A stretch of DNA of 64,000 bases from an uncultured Eggerthellaceae bacterium (GCA_937892845.1 CALBGP010000032.1:84399-148398), one strand, 5' to 3'; numbered from the stretch's first letter, positions 36,791 to 45,809 are shown. The notes: generated by a model from the sequence alone, not told the origin. Numbers and translations: made by a program.

Positions 36791-38431
36791 TCAGGCCAGC
36801 ATCTCACGGGCATGCGCAAGAGCCGCCTCGCTGGAATCGCCTGAAAGCATGCGGGCAATCTCTTGCACGCGACGCTCCCCCTCAAGTTCCGCAAGATGCG
36901 TCACGGGTACGTCTCCGTCCGTCTTGCTGACCAGATAATGGCATTGCGCTCGGACGGCAACCTGGGCAAGATGAGTCACCACGATGACCTGGCGGGTTTT
37001 CGCCAAATCCGCAAGGACGTCGGCTAGGGCCACGGCAGTGGCGCCGCCCACCCCGGCATCCACCTCATCGAAGACAAGCGTCTCCGCCGTATCGCAGGTT
37101 CCCAGCACAACCTTGCAGGCAAGCATCACGCGGCTCATCTCGCCGCCGGAGGCTATGCGCGCAAGCGGCCTGGCCTGCATGCCGGCACCGGGCCTGTAAA
37201 GAAACTCCATCGAAGCGGGGCGGGCGGCACTCCACTGGGTACGGGGAAGCTCCGTGAATTCGCACACAAGAGATGCAGACCCCATCTCAAGCCTGGCCAT
37301 CTGCTCGCAGACAGCCTGCACGAAGAGGGGCGCGGCACTGCGGCGGGCGTCCGTAAGGGCGCAGGCGGCCTTCGCCAAGCGCTCCTCCGCCTCGACGACG
37401 GCACGCTCCGCCTGCGCTATGACAGCCTGCGAATCATCAGAGAGGCGAACGGTCTCCTCGGCTTGGGCCCTGCGCGCGAAAACATCTCCCATGGACGGGC
37501 CGAAGGAGCGCATGAGCCCCTGCAGAGCCGAAGCGCGCTCCTGCATGCCGGCCAACTCGCCCGGATCGAATTCGACCCCGTCCCGGTAAGCGCGCATATC
37601 GCGCGCGACATCCTCGAGGGCAAACGACGCTTCCCTGAGCGTGCGCGCCGCCGCGGCCAGATCGGAATCGATTCCCGCAACGCCATCGAGCGCCGATGCC
37701 GCAGCATTGACCAACCCCAAAGCCCCTTCGCCCGATTCGCCCGCCAAAGCCGCATAGGCCGCATTGGCCGCCTGCGCCAGGGATTCAGCGTTTTCAACAA
37801 GGGGAAGACGCGCCATCAGCTCTTCGTATTCACCCTCACAAGGAGCCAGCTCATCGATGCGGGCAAGGGTGAACCGGGCGTCGTCGAGCGCGGACGAGGA
37901 GCTATGCGCTGCCGCGATGACCCGCTCAAGTTCGGCTTGCGCCTCTTTGGCGCACTGAAACGCGGAAGCATATTCCCCAAGCGCAGGCGCAACCGTGTCA
38001 TGCGCCCAGGCATCGAGCATCTCAAGATGGGAGGATGCCGAAAGCAGACGCTGGTGCTCATGCTGTCCGCATAGATCGATAAGGGAACCCGCTTCATGCG
38101 CCAGCTGCTTGTTGGCTGCCATGGCGCCGTTGACCTTCGACCTGCTGCGGCCGTCAGAGCCCAAGCGACGCACAACCACGATGCCGTCATCGTCTCCGGA
38201 GAGATCCTGGGATCCCGATGCGGAAAACAGCCGGGCTTCGACCGTGGCCGCGTCAGCCCCATCACGCACCATGGACGCATCTGAGCGTTCCCCCATGATG
38301 AGCTTGAGAGCCGAGATGAGAGCCGTCTTGCCGGCACCCGTTTCACCGGTCAGCACCGTCAGCCCCGATGCGGGGCGGAACACCGCATCGTCGATCAGAG
38401 CGATATTCTGCACATGCAGCTCATCAAGCAT
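36791..38431 (-). CDS. recN: DNA repair protein RecN
   Basis: SMC-like ATPase for double-strand-break repair. 546 residues. N-terminal LHVQNIALIDDAVFRPASGL, P-loop LTGETGAGKTALISALKLI, DLCGQHEHQRLL, long coiled-coil arms rich in Ala/Glu, signature RIASGGEMSRVMLACKVV, Walker B ETLVFDEVDAGVGG and VVTHLAQVAVRAQCHYLV. GGAGG is five bases before the ATG at 38431. An in-frame extension upstream is not part of the RecN family. No LexA-type box (GAAC-N4-GTTC) was seen upstream. Confidence 0.96.
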   Translation of the reverse strand: MLDELHVQNIALIDDAVFRPASGLTVLTGETGAGKTALISALKLIMGERSDASMVRDGADAATVEARLFSASGSQDLSGDDDGIVVVRRLGSDGRSRSKVNGAMAANKQLAHEAGSLIDLCGQHEHQRLLSASSHLEMLDAWAHDTVAPALGEYASAFQCAKEAQAELERVIAAAHSSSSALDDARFTLARIDELAPCEGEYEELMARLPLVENAESLAQAANAAYAALAGESGEGALGLVNAAASALDGVAGIDSDLAAAARTLREASFALEDVARDMRAYRDGVEFDPGELAGMQERASALQGLMRSFGPSMGDVFARRAQAEETVRLSDDSQAVIAQAERAVVEAEERLAKAACALTDARRSAAPLFVQAVCEQMARLEMGSASLVCEFTELPRTQWSAARPASMEFLYRPGAGMQARPLARIASGGEMSRVMLACKVVLGTCDTAETLVFDEVDAGVGGATAVALADVLADLAKTRQVIVVTHLAQVAVRAQCHYLVSKTDGDVPVTHLAELEGERRVQEIARMLSGDSSEAALAHAREMLA

Positions 38432-38865
38432 TCCTGCCTCCGGTCCCTTCGCAAAACCGCCCGCATTACCGGCCTGGAATGCGCAGCGGACACATCTTTC
38501 CCGATGCATTATCGCGCACCCGTCCGCGTTTTCAGCGACGAAATGCCCATCTGAGGCAATGGGGTGAGAACCGGTGGGAAAACGGACAGGTCCGGACAGG
38601 AGACGGTCACAAGCCGGGCAGCGCCGGATAAGGTCCGAATCGAAGAAAGCATGAAGCCGAAACAGGCGAAGGGGAGCTTGGCGGCTGAATGCGCCGGCAA
38701 AGCCGGCGCGAGCCACAACAAAGAAGAAATGCAAGGGGGCAGGCGAGTGCGTATATGCTGGCTTTCCCGCTGCGTATATCCAAGAAAACCCGCCCCACCG
38801 AGCAATGGGGAAACCCGCGTAGTCCTTAACGGCTGCTGTCTTCCGCGTTAGTTTCCGTAATGCAT

Positions 38866-38874
38866 ATTATAGCA
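38866..38874 (-). promoter_or_regulatory. Extended -10 promoter pointing toward recN
   Basis: Minus strand TGCTATAAT is a full extended -10 consensus. It would produce a transcript with about 430 bases before recN, including a GGAAAC/GTTTCC pairing and the hairpins described for this gap. It could be a long recN leader or an independent small RNA. Confidence 0.45.
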
Positions 38875-38876
38875 TA

Positions 38877-38928
38877 TCAGATACTTAGATTTTACTTGAT
38901 GTTTGATATATTTCAGAAACTTAGTTTC
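38877..38928. promoter_or_regulatory. Repeated operator-like sequence upstream of the TPR gene
   Basis: TCAGATACTTAG (38877-38888) and TCAGAAACTTAG (38913-38924) are direct repeats with one mismatch, 36 bases apart. The second is part of the palindrome GAAAC-tta-GTTTC (38916-38928). TTAGTTTCC recurs once more at 38848-38856. A possible plus-strand -10 (TATATT, 38907-38912) lies between the repeats. Likely a binding site for an unknown regulator. Confidence 0.4.
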
Positions 38929-39054
38929 CTAATGTTTCTATGAGCATGACCGACGAAGGTGCGCTACCATCATCATGCCGGTTAACGCCGCCACAGGCTT
39001 TACGGCACACGCACCGCACGCCCGAAGGCGAAATCCGAAGCGACAGGAGAATCG

Positions 39055-41667
39055 ATGACCGCTGACGAAAACGCAATCCGCCTGACCCCTGACGCCCGCA
39101 GACACATGCTGCCCGTGCTGCCGGGGCAACCTGCTGACACCTCCTACGGGGTGATCTCCAGCGGCGTGGACATGCCGCGCGACGGCCTGTGCTACATCGT
39201 GCAGTTCATCGGATCCGGCACGGCGCAGATACTCGCCTACGCCGACGAATACGGGCGTATCTTCGAGACTTCCCAACCGGAGAAGATTCCTCCCGCACGC
39301 TACCCCAGCGTGACCATCCTCAACTACTCGGACGTAAGCGCCATAGGATGCGTGAACGTCATCGATTCCGAAGGGACGGGCCACAGGATCGCCGAGCTCC
39401 AGCGTGAACTGGCCGGATACCGTTTCATCAACACGCGCGTGAGCATGCCGGACCTGCCCAAAACCGACCTTCGCGGCACCTGCGGCATCGCCTATCTGGC
39501 ATTCCGGTATTTCCCGCACATCAACGGAACGGACGCCGCAATCCCGCACATTGCAGATGTGATCAAAATCCTGCGCGACCATCCCCCGCTCGAAGCCTTC
39601 CGCACCATCTCCGAGCAATCCCGCACGGCACGTGCCACCGTCGGCGCAAGGCCGCTCGCCCTGGTCGACTACCTTGCAGCCCAACTGGACGAAACGGGGC
39701 TCACCTCCCCCGATCCGACTGTGCTTGGCGAAGGTGACGGCGCCTATCCTGCGCAGATGCTCCGCCTTGCCAGGCTCGAAGCCTATTCGGACACGTTCTA
39801 CGTTGATTTCGACGCGAAAACCGCTTCACCGGATGCCGCACGTGCACTCCTCGGCGCGGAATCCGCCCTCAATCGCTTCATGGCGCTTGCCCGCTGGGCG
39901 GAAGAGGAGGGAACCGTCGAATCGCTCACCCTCCAACAGTGCGCCGATGCCGACAGATGGCTGCGCGACCGCATCTGCATGCAGGCGCCCGACCCCTCGG
40001 CCGCTTTGCACGGGCGCCGCGAGTGGGCCACGCGCATGGCGCTGGCAACAACCATCGAGAAGCTCAGGCTCCCGTTGCGCACCGAAAGCTCCTTTCGCCT
40101 TGACCTGGCGAAGGGGGCGCTTGCCATGGATGTCATGTGCCCGGATTCCTCCCTCATGCCATCCGTGGAGCAAGGCGGGGCCGGCGCGGTCGCGCAAGCT
40201 GACGCGGCAGCCCAAACCGACGAGGCGCGCAATGCGGATGAAGCGCGATACGCCGCCCATGTCGCACTGCTCTATGCCGCCTGCGGATTTTCGGCCAATG
40301 CGGCAATAACCTCAGTCCTCGCGAACGTATGGAGAAGCGCCCCGGGCGCCGAGGCCGAGTGCATCGTCACGCTGGATTGCACGCGCCAGGCGTTCGAAGC
40401 GCTCTTCGCCCGTGAGCCCGAGCGCGTCTTCGCCGATCCCTTCGCGGCGCTCACGGACCTTGATGCGGCATTCCGCTTCGCTGCAGGCTTCCACCTTGAA
40501 GCCGTCGAACCGAAGGCCAGCATCCACGATGCGCTCTACTGCCCCGAGAAGCGCTTCGTCGACGTGGACGAATGCGATGCCGAATTCGATGCCGAAACGG
40601 CGGAACTGCTGGGCGCAGCGCGCGTGAGCGACCTCAGCATCTTCGAAGACCGCCAGCGACGCGGATTGGCCGATAGCATCCTAGCCGCCCTGGAAAAGGG
40701 CCCTGACGAGGGCATTGCGGCCGCCAAAGACATCCACGACCGCACGGAAAACGTGCTCATCCGCGGCGTCTGCGACCGCGTCATGAAGGGCATCGCCGAC
40801 GGGGAAATCGACGCAGGGTCGTATCTGGAGCTGCATGAGGCGTTCGCCGACCTCTACGGCCTCAAAGCCGCACGGATGAGGGCGGACAAGCTGATGGAGA
40901 CCGACCAGGATTCGGCCCAACCGCTCTTCGAGGATATCGTGCGCGTCTCAGACGCGGGGCGTTGGTTCGAGGACACGCCCCGGACCTGTTACCGGTTCTT
41001 CGACTCCTATCCCGCCCGCGTCTTGATGGCGAAGATCGAACCGGAAGAGAAACGGCGCATCCTCCCCTTGGCCGATGAGGTCTTTCTGGCCCACGACCGG
41101 CTGGCGTATCTGCTCTGCGACTCCTTCGACGCCGGCACGTTGGGGCTTCAGCACTCAGATGCCGCCTGCGCCATGGCACCCACGCAGACCTCGTGTTTGG
41201 CACATGCCGCACGCACCTATTACTTCCTCGGGGATTTCGCCTCGGAGATCAAGGAATGCAAGGCCCTGCTTGCCCGGACCATCAGCCGTCAGGAAGCGGC
41301 GCTGGCATACTACTGGCTGGGATATGCGTACTGGAAGACGGGGCGCCCGGAACTCGGCGCCATCTGCTATCGGCGCTGCATTGAAGCTGACGGGGAATAC
41401 ACCGCCATGGCAATCGAGGAGCTTGAGGACCTGAGGTCGGAGAACAAGGCGCTGAGGCCTTTGGACCGGCAGCAGGAGGACGCGCTGCTGGATGAAGAGG
41501 GTGTGCCGCATCGGGCTGCTCGGGAGAATGCGGAATTCCTGCTGCGTGCGGCACAGGGCGCAGTGGATGCGGAATCGTTCACGCTGGCCCGGACGCTGCT
41601 TGCGGCCGCCATCCCCCATATCCGCGACGACGCCCTCTACCCGGTGTTCAGATCCCTGGAGCCTTAA
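39055..41667 (+). CDS. Large orphan protein with C-terminal TPR-like repeats
   Basis: 870 residues, cytoplasmic (no signal or membrane helix), acidic and Ala-rich. The N-terminal ~130 residues look globular (GLCYIVQFIGSGTAQILAYA). The middle (200-520) is helical with no recognised family. The C-terminal part contains TPR-type helices: SCLAHAARTYYFLGDFASEI, then AALAYYWLGYAYWKTGRPEL and GAICYRRCIEADGEYTAMAI. AGGAG is five bases before ATG. It is followed 30 bases later by a small gene. The function is unknown; a scaffold or stress-related role is only a guess. Confidence 0.85.
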   Translation: MTADENAIRLTPDARRHMLPVLPGQPADTSYGVISSGVDMPRDGLCYIVQFIGSGTAQILAYADEYGRIFETSQPEKIPPARYPSVTILNYSDVSAIGCVNVIDSEGTGHRIAELQRELAGYRFINTRVSMPDLPKTDLRGTCGIAYLAFRYFPHINGTDAAIPHIADVIKILRDHPPLEAFRTISEQSRTARATVGARPLALVDYLAAQLDETGLTSPDPTVLGEGDGAYPAQMLRLARLEAYSDTFYVDFDAKTASPDAARALLGAESALNRFMALARWAEEEGTVESLTLQQCADADRWLRDRICMQAPDPSAALHGRREWATRMALATTIEKLRLPLRTESSFRLDLAKGALAMDVMCPDSSLMPSVEQGGAGAVAQADAAAQTDEARNADEARYAAHVALLYAACGFSANAAITSVLANVWRSAPGAEAECIVTLDCTRQAFEALFAREPERVFADPFAALTDLDAAFRFAAGFHLEAVEPKASIHDALYCPEKRFVDVDECDAEFDAETAELLGAARVSDLSIFEDRQRRGLADSILAALEKGPDEGIAAAKDIHDRTENVLIRGVCDRVMKGIADGEIDAGSYLELHEAFADLYGLKAARMRADKLMETDQDSAQPLFEDIVRVSDAGRWFEDTPRTCYRFFDSYPARVLMAKIEPEEKRRILPLADEVFLAHDRLAYLLCDSFDAGTLGLQHSDAACAMAPTQTSCLAHAARTYYFLGDFASEIKECKALLARTISRQEAALAYYWLGYAYWKTGRPELGAICYRRCIEADGEYTAMAIEELEDLRSENKALRPLDRQQEDALLDEEGVPHRAARENAEFLLRAAQGAVDAESFTLARTLLAAAIPHIRDDALYPVFRSLEP

Positions 41668-41701
41668 GCGGACGGCAAACCAAGAGACGAAGGATTCAAC
41701 C

Positions 41702-41905
41702 ATGGACGAAAAGACATCTGCAAGCGCTGCGGCATCGCAGACCGAAAGCGCACGGCAGCATCTGTGCGCGCGGCCTGAAGCCAGCGCCCCCGCACCGCGC
41801 AGCCCCTACCTGCGCGCGGCGAACGAGGACGATGACGGATACGACCCCTATTCGGATAGGCGGCCCGAACCTGAGCCGCTGTTCGAACGCGACCCCTGGC
41901 GCTAG
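41702..41905 (+). CDS. Small acidic hypothetical protein
   Basis: 67 residues, starting MDEKTSASAAASQTESARQH and ending RRPEPEPLFERDPWR; Pro, Ala and acidic residues dominate, so it is probably disordered. AAGGA is seven bases before the ATG, and it follows the TPR gene by 30 bases, suggesting cotranscription. Its TAG stop shares the palindrome CTAG with the stop of the convergent HAD gene. No family recognised. Confidence 0.55.
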   Translation: MDEKTSASAAASQTESARQHLCARPEASAPAPRSPYLRAANEDDDGYDPYSDRRPEPEPLFERDPWR

Positions 41906-42564
41906 GCCAGGCGCGCGGCCACGGGCTCAACCGAGAGCACGTCGGCAAATCCGCTGCAAACATACGTGGGGTTCTGCTCGCGAAGAACCTCTTCGGAGAA
42001 CATGCCCCACAAAGCGGCAACCGTAGCGCATCCCGCACCGCTACCGGCCTGCATGTCGAAGGGACTGTCGCCAACATAGATGCATTCATCAGAGGAAACG
42101 CCCAGAAGTTCGGCACCATGGGCCACGGGGCCCGGCTGCGGCTTGTGTTCGGGAAAGTCATCGGCACCCACCAGGCACGAGAAGCGGTCCATCACGCCCA
42201 AGATCTCAAGCCCATGCTGAGCGGCGGCGTGGCGCTTCGACGTGACCACGCCCAGCTTGAAACCGGCGGCATCAAGCGCCGCAAGCGTTTCAGCCACACC
42301 ATCGAACAGCGAGACCATGTCATCGTGCAGGATGGCGTTATGGCGGCGGAATTCCGCAAGAAGCTCCTCGTGCACGGCGGGATCATCGGTGTAGTCCCAC
42401 ATCTGCACTTCAAGAGGCAGACCCACCTTCGCCATCAGCACCTCTTCGGGGATTTCGCGCCCCAGCACCGTACGCACGGTGTGCTGGAACGTTGCCAGAA
42501 GCAGGTCATGGGTATCGACGATGGTGCCGTCGTTATCGAACAGGATCGCCTTGAGCTCGGCCAT
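41902..42564 (-). CDS. HAD-superfamily phosphatase (phosphoglycolate phosphatase/PpaX-like)
   Basis: 220 residues. Motif I ILFDNDGTIVDTHDLLL (DxD with Asn between, instead of the commoner Leu), motif II GVVTSKRHAAAQ, motif III HKPQPGP and motif IV IYVGDSPFDMQAG, with the helical C1 cap between motifs I and II. Dephosphorylates a small phosphometabolite; pyrophosphatase or phosphoglycolate activity is possible but not decidable. The gene is convergent with and overlaps the small gene by four bases. Confidence 0.92.
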   Translation of the reverse strand: MAELKAILFDNDGTIVDTHDLLLATFQHTVRTVLGREIPEEVLMAKVGLPLEVQMWDYTDDPAVHEELLAEFRRHNAILHDDMVSLFDGVAETLAALDAAGFKLGVVTSKRHAAAQHGLEILGVMDRFSCLVGADDFPEHKPQPGPVAHGAELLGVSSDECIYVGDSPFDMQAGSGAGCATVAALWGMFSEEVLREQNPTYVCSGFADVLSVEPVAARLA

Positions 42565-42748
42565 GGTTGCAACCTTTCATGAGAAACCGCCCTCCCCCGC
42601 GGTCCGCCTGCGCAGACGCATCGGATAGAATGGACGGCGAAACGATGATTTCAGCGCCGCCCCGGACGGCAGGCGCGGATGAAGCGTACCAGAAAACCGG
42701 CTCCCGGGCACGCCGCCCATGCGGAGCCCACAGAAAAAAGGAGGCGCC

Positions 42749-43195
42749 ATGCGCGCTTTGATCCAATGCGTCAGCGAGGCATCGGTGACAGTCGAAGGCC
42801 GGATCACCGGTTCCATCGGCCGGGGAATGCTGGTCTTTTTGGGCGTAGGCCACGGCGATACCACCGAGCAGGCCGATAAGCTGTGGAGCAAGATCTCCAA
42901 GATGCGCATCTTCGAAGATGCCGACGGGAAAACCAACCTGTCCCTGGCAGACATCGGCGGCGAGGTGCTTGTGGTCAGCCAGTTCACCTTGTACGCGAAC
43001 TGCCGCAAGGGCAACCGACCCTCGTTCACGGCAGCGGGCAACCCTGATGACGCGCGCCGCCTCTACGAGTACTTCGCCGAATCCGTGCGCCGCGACACGG
43101 GCAGGGTCCAAACAGGCGAATTCGGCGCCATGATGGACGTTGCGCTTATCAACCGGGGACCGTTCACCATCTGGCTCGACACCGACGAGCTCTAG
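42749..43195 (+). CDS. dtd: D-aminoacyl-tRNA deacylase
   Basis: Hydrolyses D-amino acids mischarged on tRNA. 148 residues. MRALIQCVSEASVTVEGRIT, LVFLGVGHGDTTEQADKLWS, the catalytic VVSQFTLYANCRKGNRPSF and the Gly-cisPro motif ALINRGPFTIWLDT are conserved. AAAGGAGG is four bases before ATG, which decides the start against an in-frame ATG ten codons upstream. Confidence 0.96.
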   Translation: MRALIQCVSEASVTVEGRITGSIGRGMLVFLGVGHGDTTEQADKLWSKISKMRIFEDADGKTNLSLADIGGEVLVVSQFTLYANCRKGNRPSFTAAGNPDDARRLYEYFAESVRRDTGRVQTGEFGAMMDVALINRGPFTIWLDTDEL

Positions 43196-43211
43196 GGCGC
43201 GCGGCCGTGCT

Positions 43212-44021
43212 CTAACCAGCGCTTACGGGCCGCCGCTGGAAAGCCGCACGCACGCTCGCAGCGCATCCCGTCTCTTCAAGCGCCGACTCCAACGCGCGCA
43301 CGGGCAGCGTGTAATCGTTGCTGTTCTCGGAGATGTGCATGGCAACCACGGCTTCAAGCCCGCTGTGGGCAAGAAGGGCCAGGTCGGATGCAGCCTGCTC
43401 ATTGGAGAGATGCCCCGCATCCGAGGCGATGCGCCGCTTGACATGAGAGGGGTACGGCGCCGCTTCGAGCATGCGGACATCGTGGTTCGCCTCAATGGCA
43501 AGCACCCTGCAACACGACAGCGCCTCATGGGCCGAGGCCGTGACCGTCCCCGTATCCGTCATGAAACCCAGGGCATCGCCGTGCGCGTCCATGATGCGGA
43601 AGCCGAACGACTGGACAGCGTCATGGGAAGTCTGAAACGCGCGCACGCAAAGCCCCGAGCCCTCGATTGGAAACTCCGCGCCGTCTTCAAGCAGCGGCAT
43701 GGCTTTGCACAGCCCGCAGACAGAAGCCGCATCCTTGCTTGCCTGCAGCACCTTCGCCCCTGAGATCAGCGGAAGGTGCGCGATCCCCAGCTTGGCAAGC
43801 CCGCGCATCACCACGCCCAGACCCTTGGTATGGTCGGCGTGCTCATGGGTGACAAGGACGGCGCGCAGGTCCGCAGGATCGAACCCGCATGCGGCGCACC
43901 CTTCGAGAAACGCCTTCTTGGTCACGCCGCAGTCGATCAGGATTCCCTGACCTGCTTCGGCGTCTTCGACTATGGCGGCATTGCCCTTGCTGCCGCTTGC
44001 CAGCACGTGGAGCTTCAGCAT
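43212..44021 (-). CDS. MBL-fold metallo-hydrolase, YycJ/WalJ-like
   Basis: 269 residues. Metallo-beta-lactamase motif LVTHEHADHTKGLGVV, with HDAVQSFGFRI, GFMTDTGTVTASAHEAL, LAIEANHDVRMLE and SDAGHLSNEQAASDLALLA, the last two diagnostic of the YycJ (WalJ) exonuclease-like group. Binds two metals. It ends 16 bases from the end of dtd (convergent) and starts six bases after the stop of the YigZ-like gene. Confidence 0.92.
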   Translation of the reverse strand: MLKLHVLASGSKGNAAIVEDAEAGQGILIDCGVTKKAFLEGCAACGFDPADLRAVLVTHEHADHTKGLGVVMRGLAKLGIAHLPLISGAKVLQASKDAASVCGLCKAMPLLEDGAEFPIEGSGLCVRAFQTSHDAVQSFGFRIMDAHGDALGFMTDTGTVTASAHEALSCCRVLAIEANHDVRMLEAAPYPSHVKRRIASDAGHLSNEQAASDLALLAHSGLEAVVAMHISENSNDYTLPVRALESALEETGCAASVRAAFQRRPVSAG

Positions 44022-44027
44022 GGCCGG

Positions 44028-44663
44028 CTAGAAGGGTGCGTCGAAAGGCTCTGAAACGAAAATGCCCTCAGAGCCGCGCATCAATTCGGTCAAACCGGCC
44101 ACCAGCGGACCCTGCGTGCCATCGAGCATGCGCACCGTAACAGACACCGTATCGGTGAACTGCGTGTCTTTGGTCTTGGCGCCCGCATCGGATGCCAGAC
44201 GCATGGCCTGGTCGTAAAGCGGGTAGGCCAGATTGACCCGGATGTCCACGCAGCGCGAGACCACCACCAGCTCGGCGGCCTGGATGGCGGCCTGCGTGGC
44301 CTGGGTGTAGGCGCGCACCAATCCGCCCGTGCCAAGCAGCACGCCGCCGAAATAGCGCGTGACCACGGCAACCACATCCGTCAGGCCCGCATGGGTCAGC
44401 GCCTCAAGCGTTGGCAGGCCGGCCGTTTTCTGCGGCTCCCCGTCATCGGAGTAGCGCACGCGGCCCGAAGCACCCGCGCCGCCCTCGCGCAGCACGTAGG
44501 CGTAGACGTTGTGGCGGGCCATGCGGTTGGCGCTGCGGATCTCATCCAGGAAGGCCAAGGCCTCCTCTTCGGTCTGCACGTGGGCAAGACTCGCTATGAA
44601 GCGGCTCTTCTTCTCTTCTATCTCGGCCGTAGCGCGGCCTTCTATGGTGGTGTATGCATTCAT
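44028..44663 (-). CDS. YigZ/IMPACT family protein
   Basis: 211 residues. N-terminal EIEEKKSRFIASLAHVQTEE, ARHNVYAYVLREGGAGASGR, YSDDGEPQKTAGLPTLEALT, and VVTRYFGGVLLGTGGLVRAY are the UPF0029/IMPACT signature. A C-terminal DUF1949-like domain follows (YPLYDQAMRLASDAGAKTKD). Related proteins affect translation or peptide cleavage; the role is not settled. The ATG at 44663 has no good Shine-Dalgarno but sits seven bases after an extended -10, suggesting a leaderless mRNA. Confidence 0.93.
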   Translation of the reverse strand: MNAYTTIEGRATAEIEEKKSRFIASLAHVQTEEEALAFLDEIRSANRMARHNVYAYVLREGGAGASGRVRYSDDGEPQKTAGLPTLEALTHAGLTDVVAVVTRYFGGVLLGTGGLVRAYTQATQAAIQAAELVVVSRCVDIRVNLAYPLYDQAMRLASDAGAKTKDTQFTDTVSVTVRMLDGTQGPLVAGLTELMRGSEGIFVSEPFDAPF

Positions 44664-44670
44664 GTCCACA

Positions 44671-44679
44671 ACTATAGCA
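44671..44679 (-). promoter_or_regulatory. Extended -10 immediately before the YigZ-like start codon
   Basis: Minus strand TGCTATAGT matches TGnTATAAT. Only seven bases separate it from the ATG at 44663, which places the expected transcription start at or next to the start codon. That arrangement, together with the missing Shine-Dalgarno, points to a leaderless transcript. Confidence 0.5.
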
Positions 44680-44759
44680 GAGCCAAGGCACCGACGTGGT
44701 ACCATGGAGCACGTTCGTTTCGCAGAGAATTCCGCACATGACTTTTAGAGAGGTGCTTC

Positions 44760-45809
44760 ATGTCCAACGAAGGAAGCTTCGAGGCAAGCCTCAAGCGCAG
44801 CAACGCCATCCGCGCCGATATCGCTGAAAACGCCGGCAACTACCGCATGCTCACCGGCGACCGTCCTACGGGCCGTCTGCATCTGGGCCATTACTTCGGC
44901 AGCATCATGAACCGCGTGGCCATGCAGAATGCAGGCGTGGACTCGCTGGTCCTCATCGCCGACTACCAGGTCATCACCGACCGAGACACCACCGAGCACA
45001 TCCAGGACAACGTCTACAACATGGTGATGGACTATCTGGCCGCAGGCATTGACCCGAAGAAGACGGTCATCTTCACCCATTCCGCCGTCCCGGCAATCAA
45101 CCAGCTCATGCTGCCGTTTCTGAGCCTGATCACCGAGGCGGAACTGCAGCGCAACCCCACGGTCAAATCCGAGATGGAGGCAAGCGGCCACGAACTCACA
45201 GGCCTTCTGCTCACCTACCCTGTGCACCAGGCATGCGACATCCTGTTCTGCAAGGCCAACATCGTGCCTGTAGGCAAAGACCAGCTGCCCCACATCGAAG
45301 TGACCCGCCAGATCGCGCGCCGCTTCAACAAACGCTACGGCAACGTGTTCCGCGAGCCCGAGGGCATCCTCTCCGACGCCATCGAGATCCCCGGCCTGGA
45401 CGGACGCAAGATGTCGAAGAGCTACGGCAATTCCATCATGCTGTCCGCCACTGCGGAAGAAACGGCCAAGCGCATCAAGAAAAGCCCTACGGACTCGGAG
45501 CGCCGCATCACCTTCGACAAGGAGAACCGTCCCAGAGTTTCTGCGCTGCTGACCACCGCCGCACTGTGCACGGGCCGCAGTGAAACCGACATCGCCGAAG
45601 AGATAGGCGATGCAGGCGCGGGCGCACTCAAGGCCTACGTCACCCAAAGCGTCAACGACTTCCTTGCCCCCCACCGCGAGCGCCGCGCAGCCTTCGAGGC
45701 GGATCTTGACTACGTCAAAGATGTCCTCGCCGACGGCAACAAGCGCGCAAATGCAATTGCCGACGCAACGCTTCAGGAGGTTCGCGAGGCGATGGGCATG
45801 GTGTACTAG
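44760..45809 (+). CDS. trpS: Tryptophanyl-tRNA synthetase
   Basis: Class I aminoacyl-tRNA synthetase. 349 residues. HIGH-type motif LTGDRPTGRLHLGHYFGS, LIADYQVITDR, YPVHQACDILFCKANIVPVG followed by KDQLPHIEVTRQIARRFN, and KMSKS in GLDGRKMSKSYGNSI. GAGAGGT is five bases before ATG. The 95-base leader shows no T-box specifier structure. Ends in a strong terminator. Confidence 0.97.
   Translation: MSNEGSFEASLKRSNAIRADIAENAGNYRMLTGDRPTGRLHLGHYFGSIMNRVAMQNAGVDSLVLIADYQVITDRDTTEHIQDNVYNMVMDYLAAGIDPKKTVIFTHSAVPAINQLMLPFLSLITEAELQRNPTVKSEMEASGHELTGLLLTYPVHQACDILFCKANIVPVGKDQLPHIEVTRQIARRFNKRYGNVFREPEGILSDAIEIPGLDGRKMSKSYGNSIMLSATAEETAKRIKKSPTDSERRITFDKENRPRVSALLTTAALCTGRSETDIAEEIGDAGAGALKAYVTQSVNDFLAPHRERRAAFEADLDYVKDVLADGNKRANAIADATLQEVREAMGMVY

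Larger units (their letters stand above)
38432..39054. other. Gene-free intergenic region with structured elements
   Basis: No convincing ORF on either strand in 623 bases. It contains: a perfect GCGCCGGC-aaa-GCCGGCGC hairpin (38691-38709) without a U-run; a direct repeat TGCGTATAT at 38748-38756 and 38771-38779; a hairpin CCCCA/TGGGG near 38801-38820; and an AT-rich island 38855-38940 with promoter-like and operator-like sequences. It separates recN (minus) from the TPR gene (plus) and is long for two divergent leaders, so an unrecognised RNA is possible. Confidence 0.5.

Noticed and set aside
38432..38734. In-frame N-terminal extension of RecN with CPACDRLL and CVRC pairs resembling a zinc finger
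   Set aside because: RecN proteins begin at the P-loop domain, GGAGG precisely precedes the internal ATG at 38431, and no ribosome binding site serves the extension.
38564..38851. 95-codon plus-strand ORF in the recN/TPR gap
   Set aside because: No ribosome binding site, composition unlike neighbouring genes, and it runs across hairpins and direct repeats.
38835..38860. SRP RNA-like segment GGAAGACAGCAGCC on the minus strand
   Set aside because: The partner strand GTCAGG and the rest of helix 8 are absent, and the nearest promoter leaves no room for a 5' half.
44664..44759. T-box leader for trpS
   Set aside because: The leader is under 100 bases and has no T-box sequence or specifier stem.
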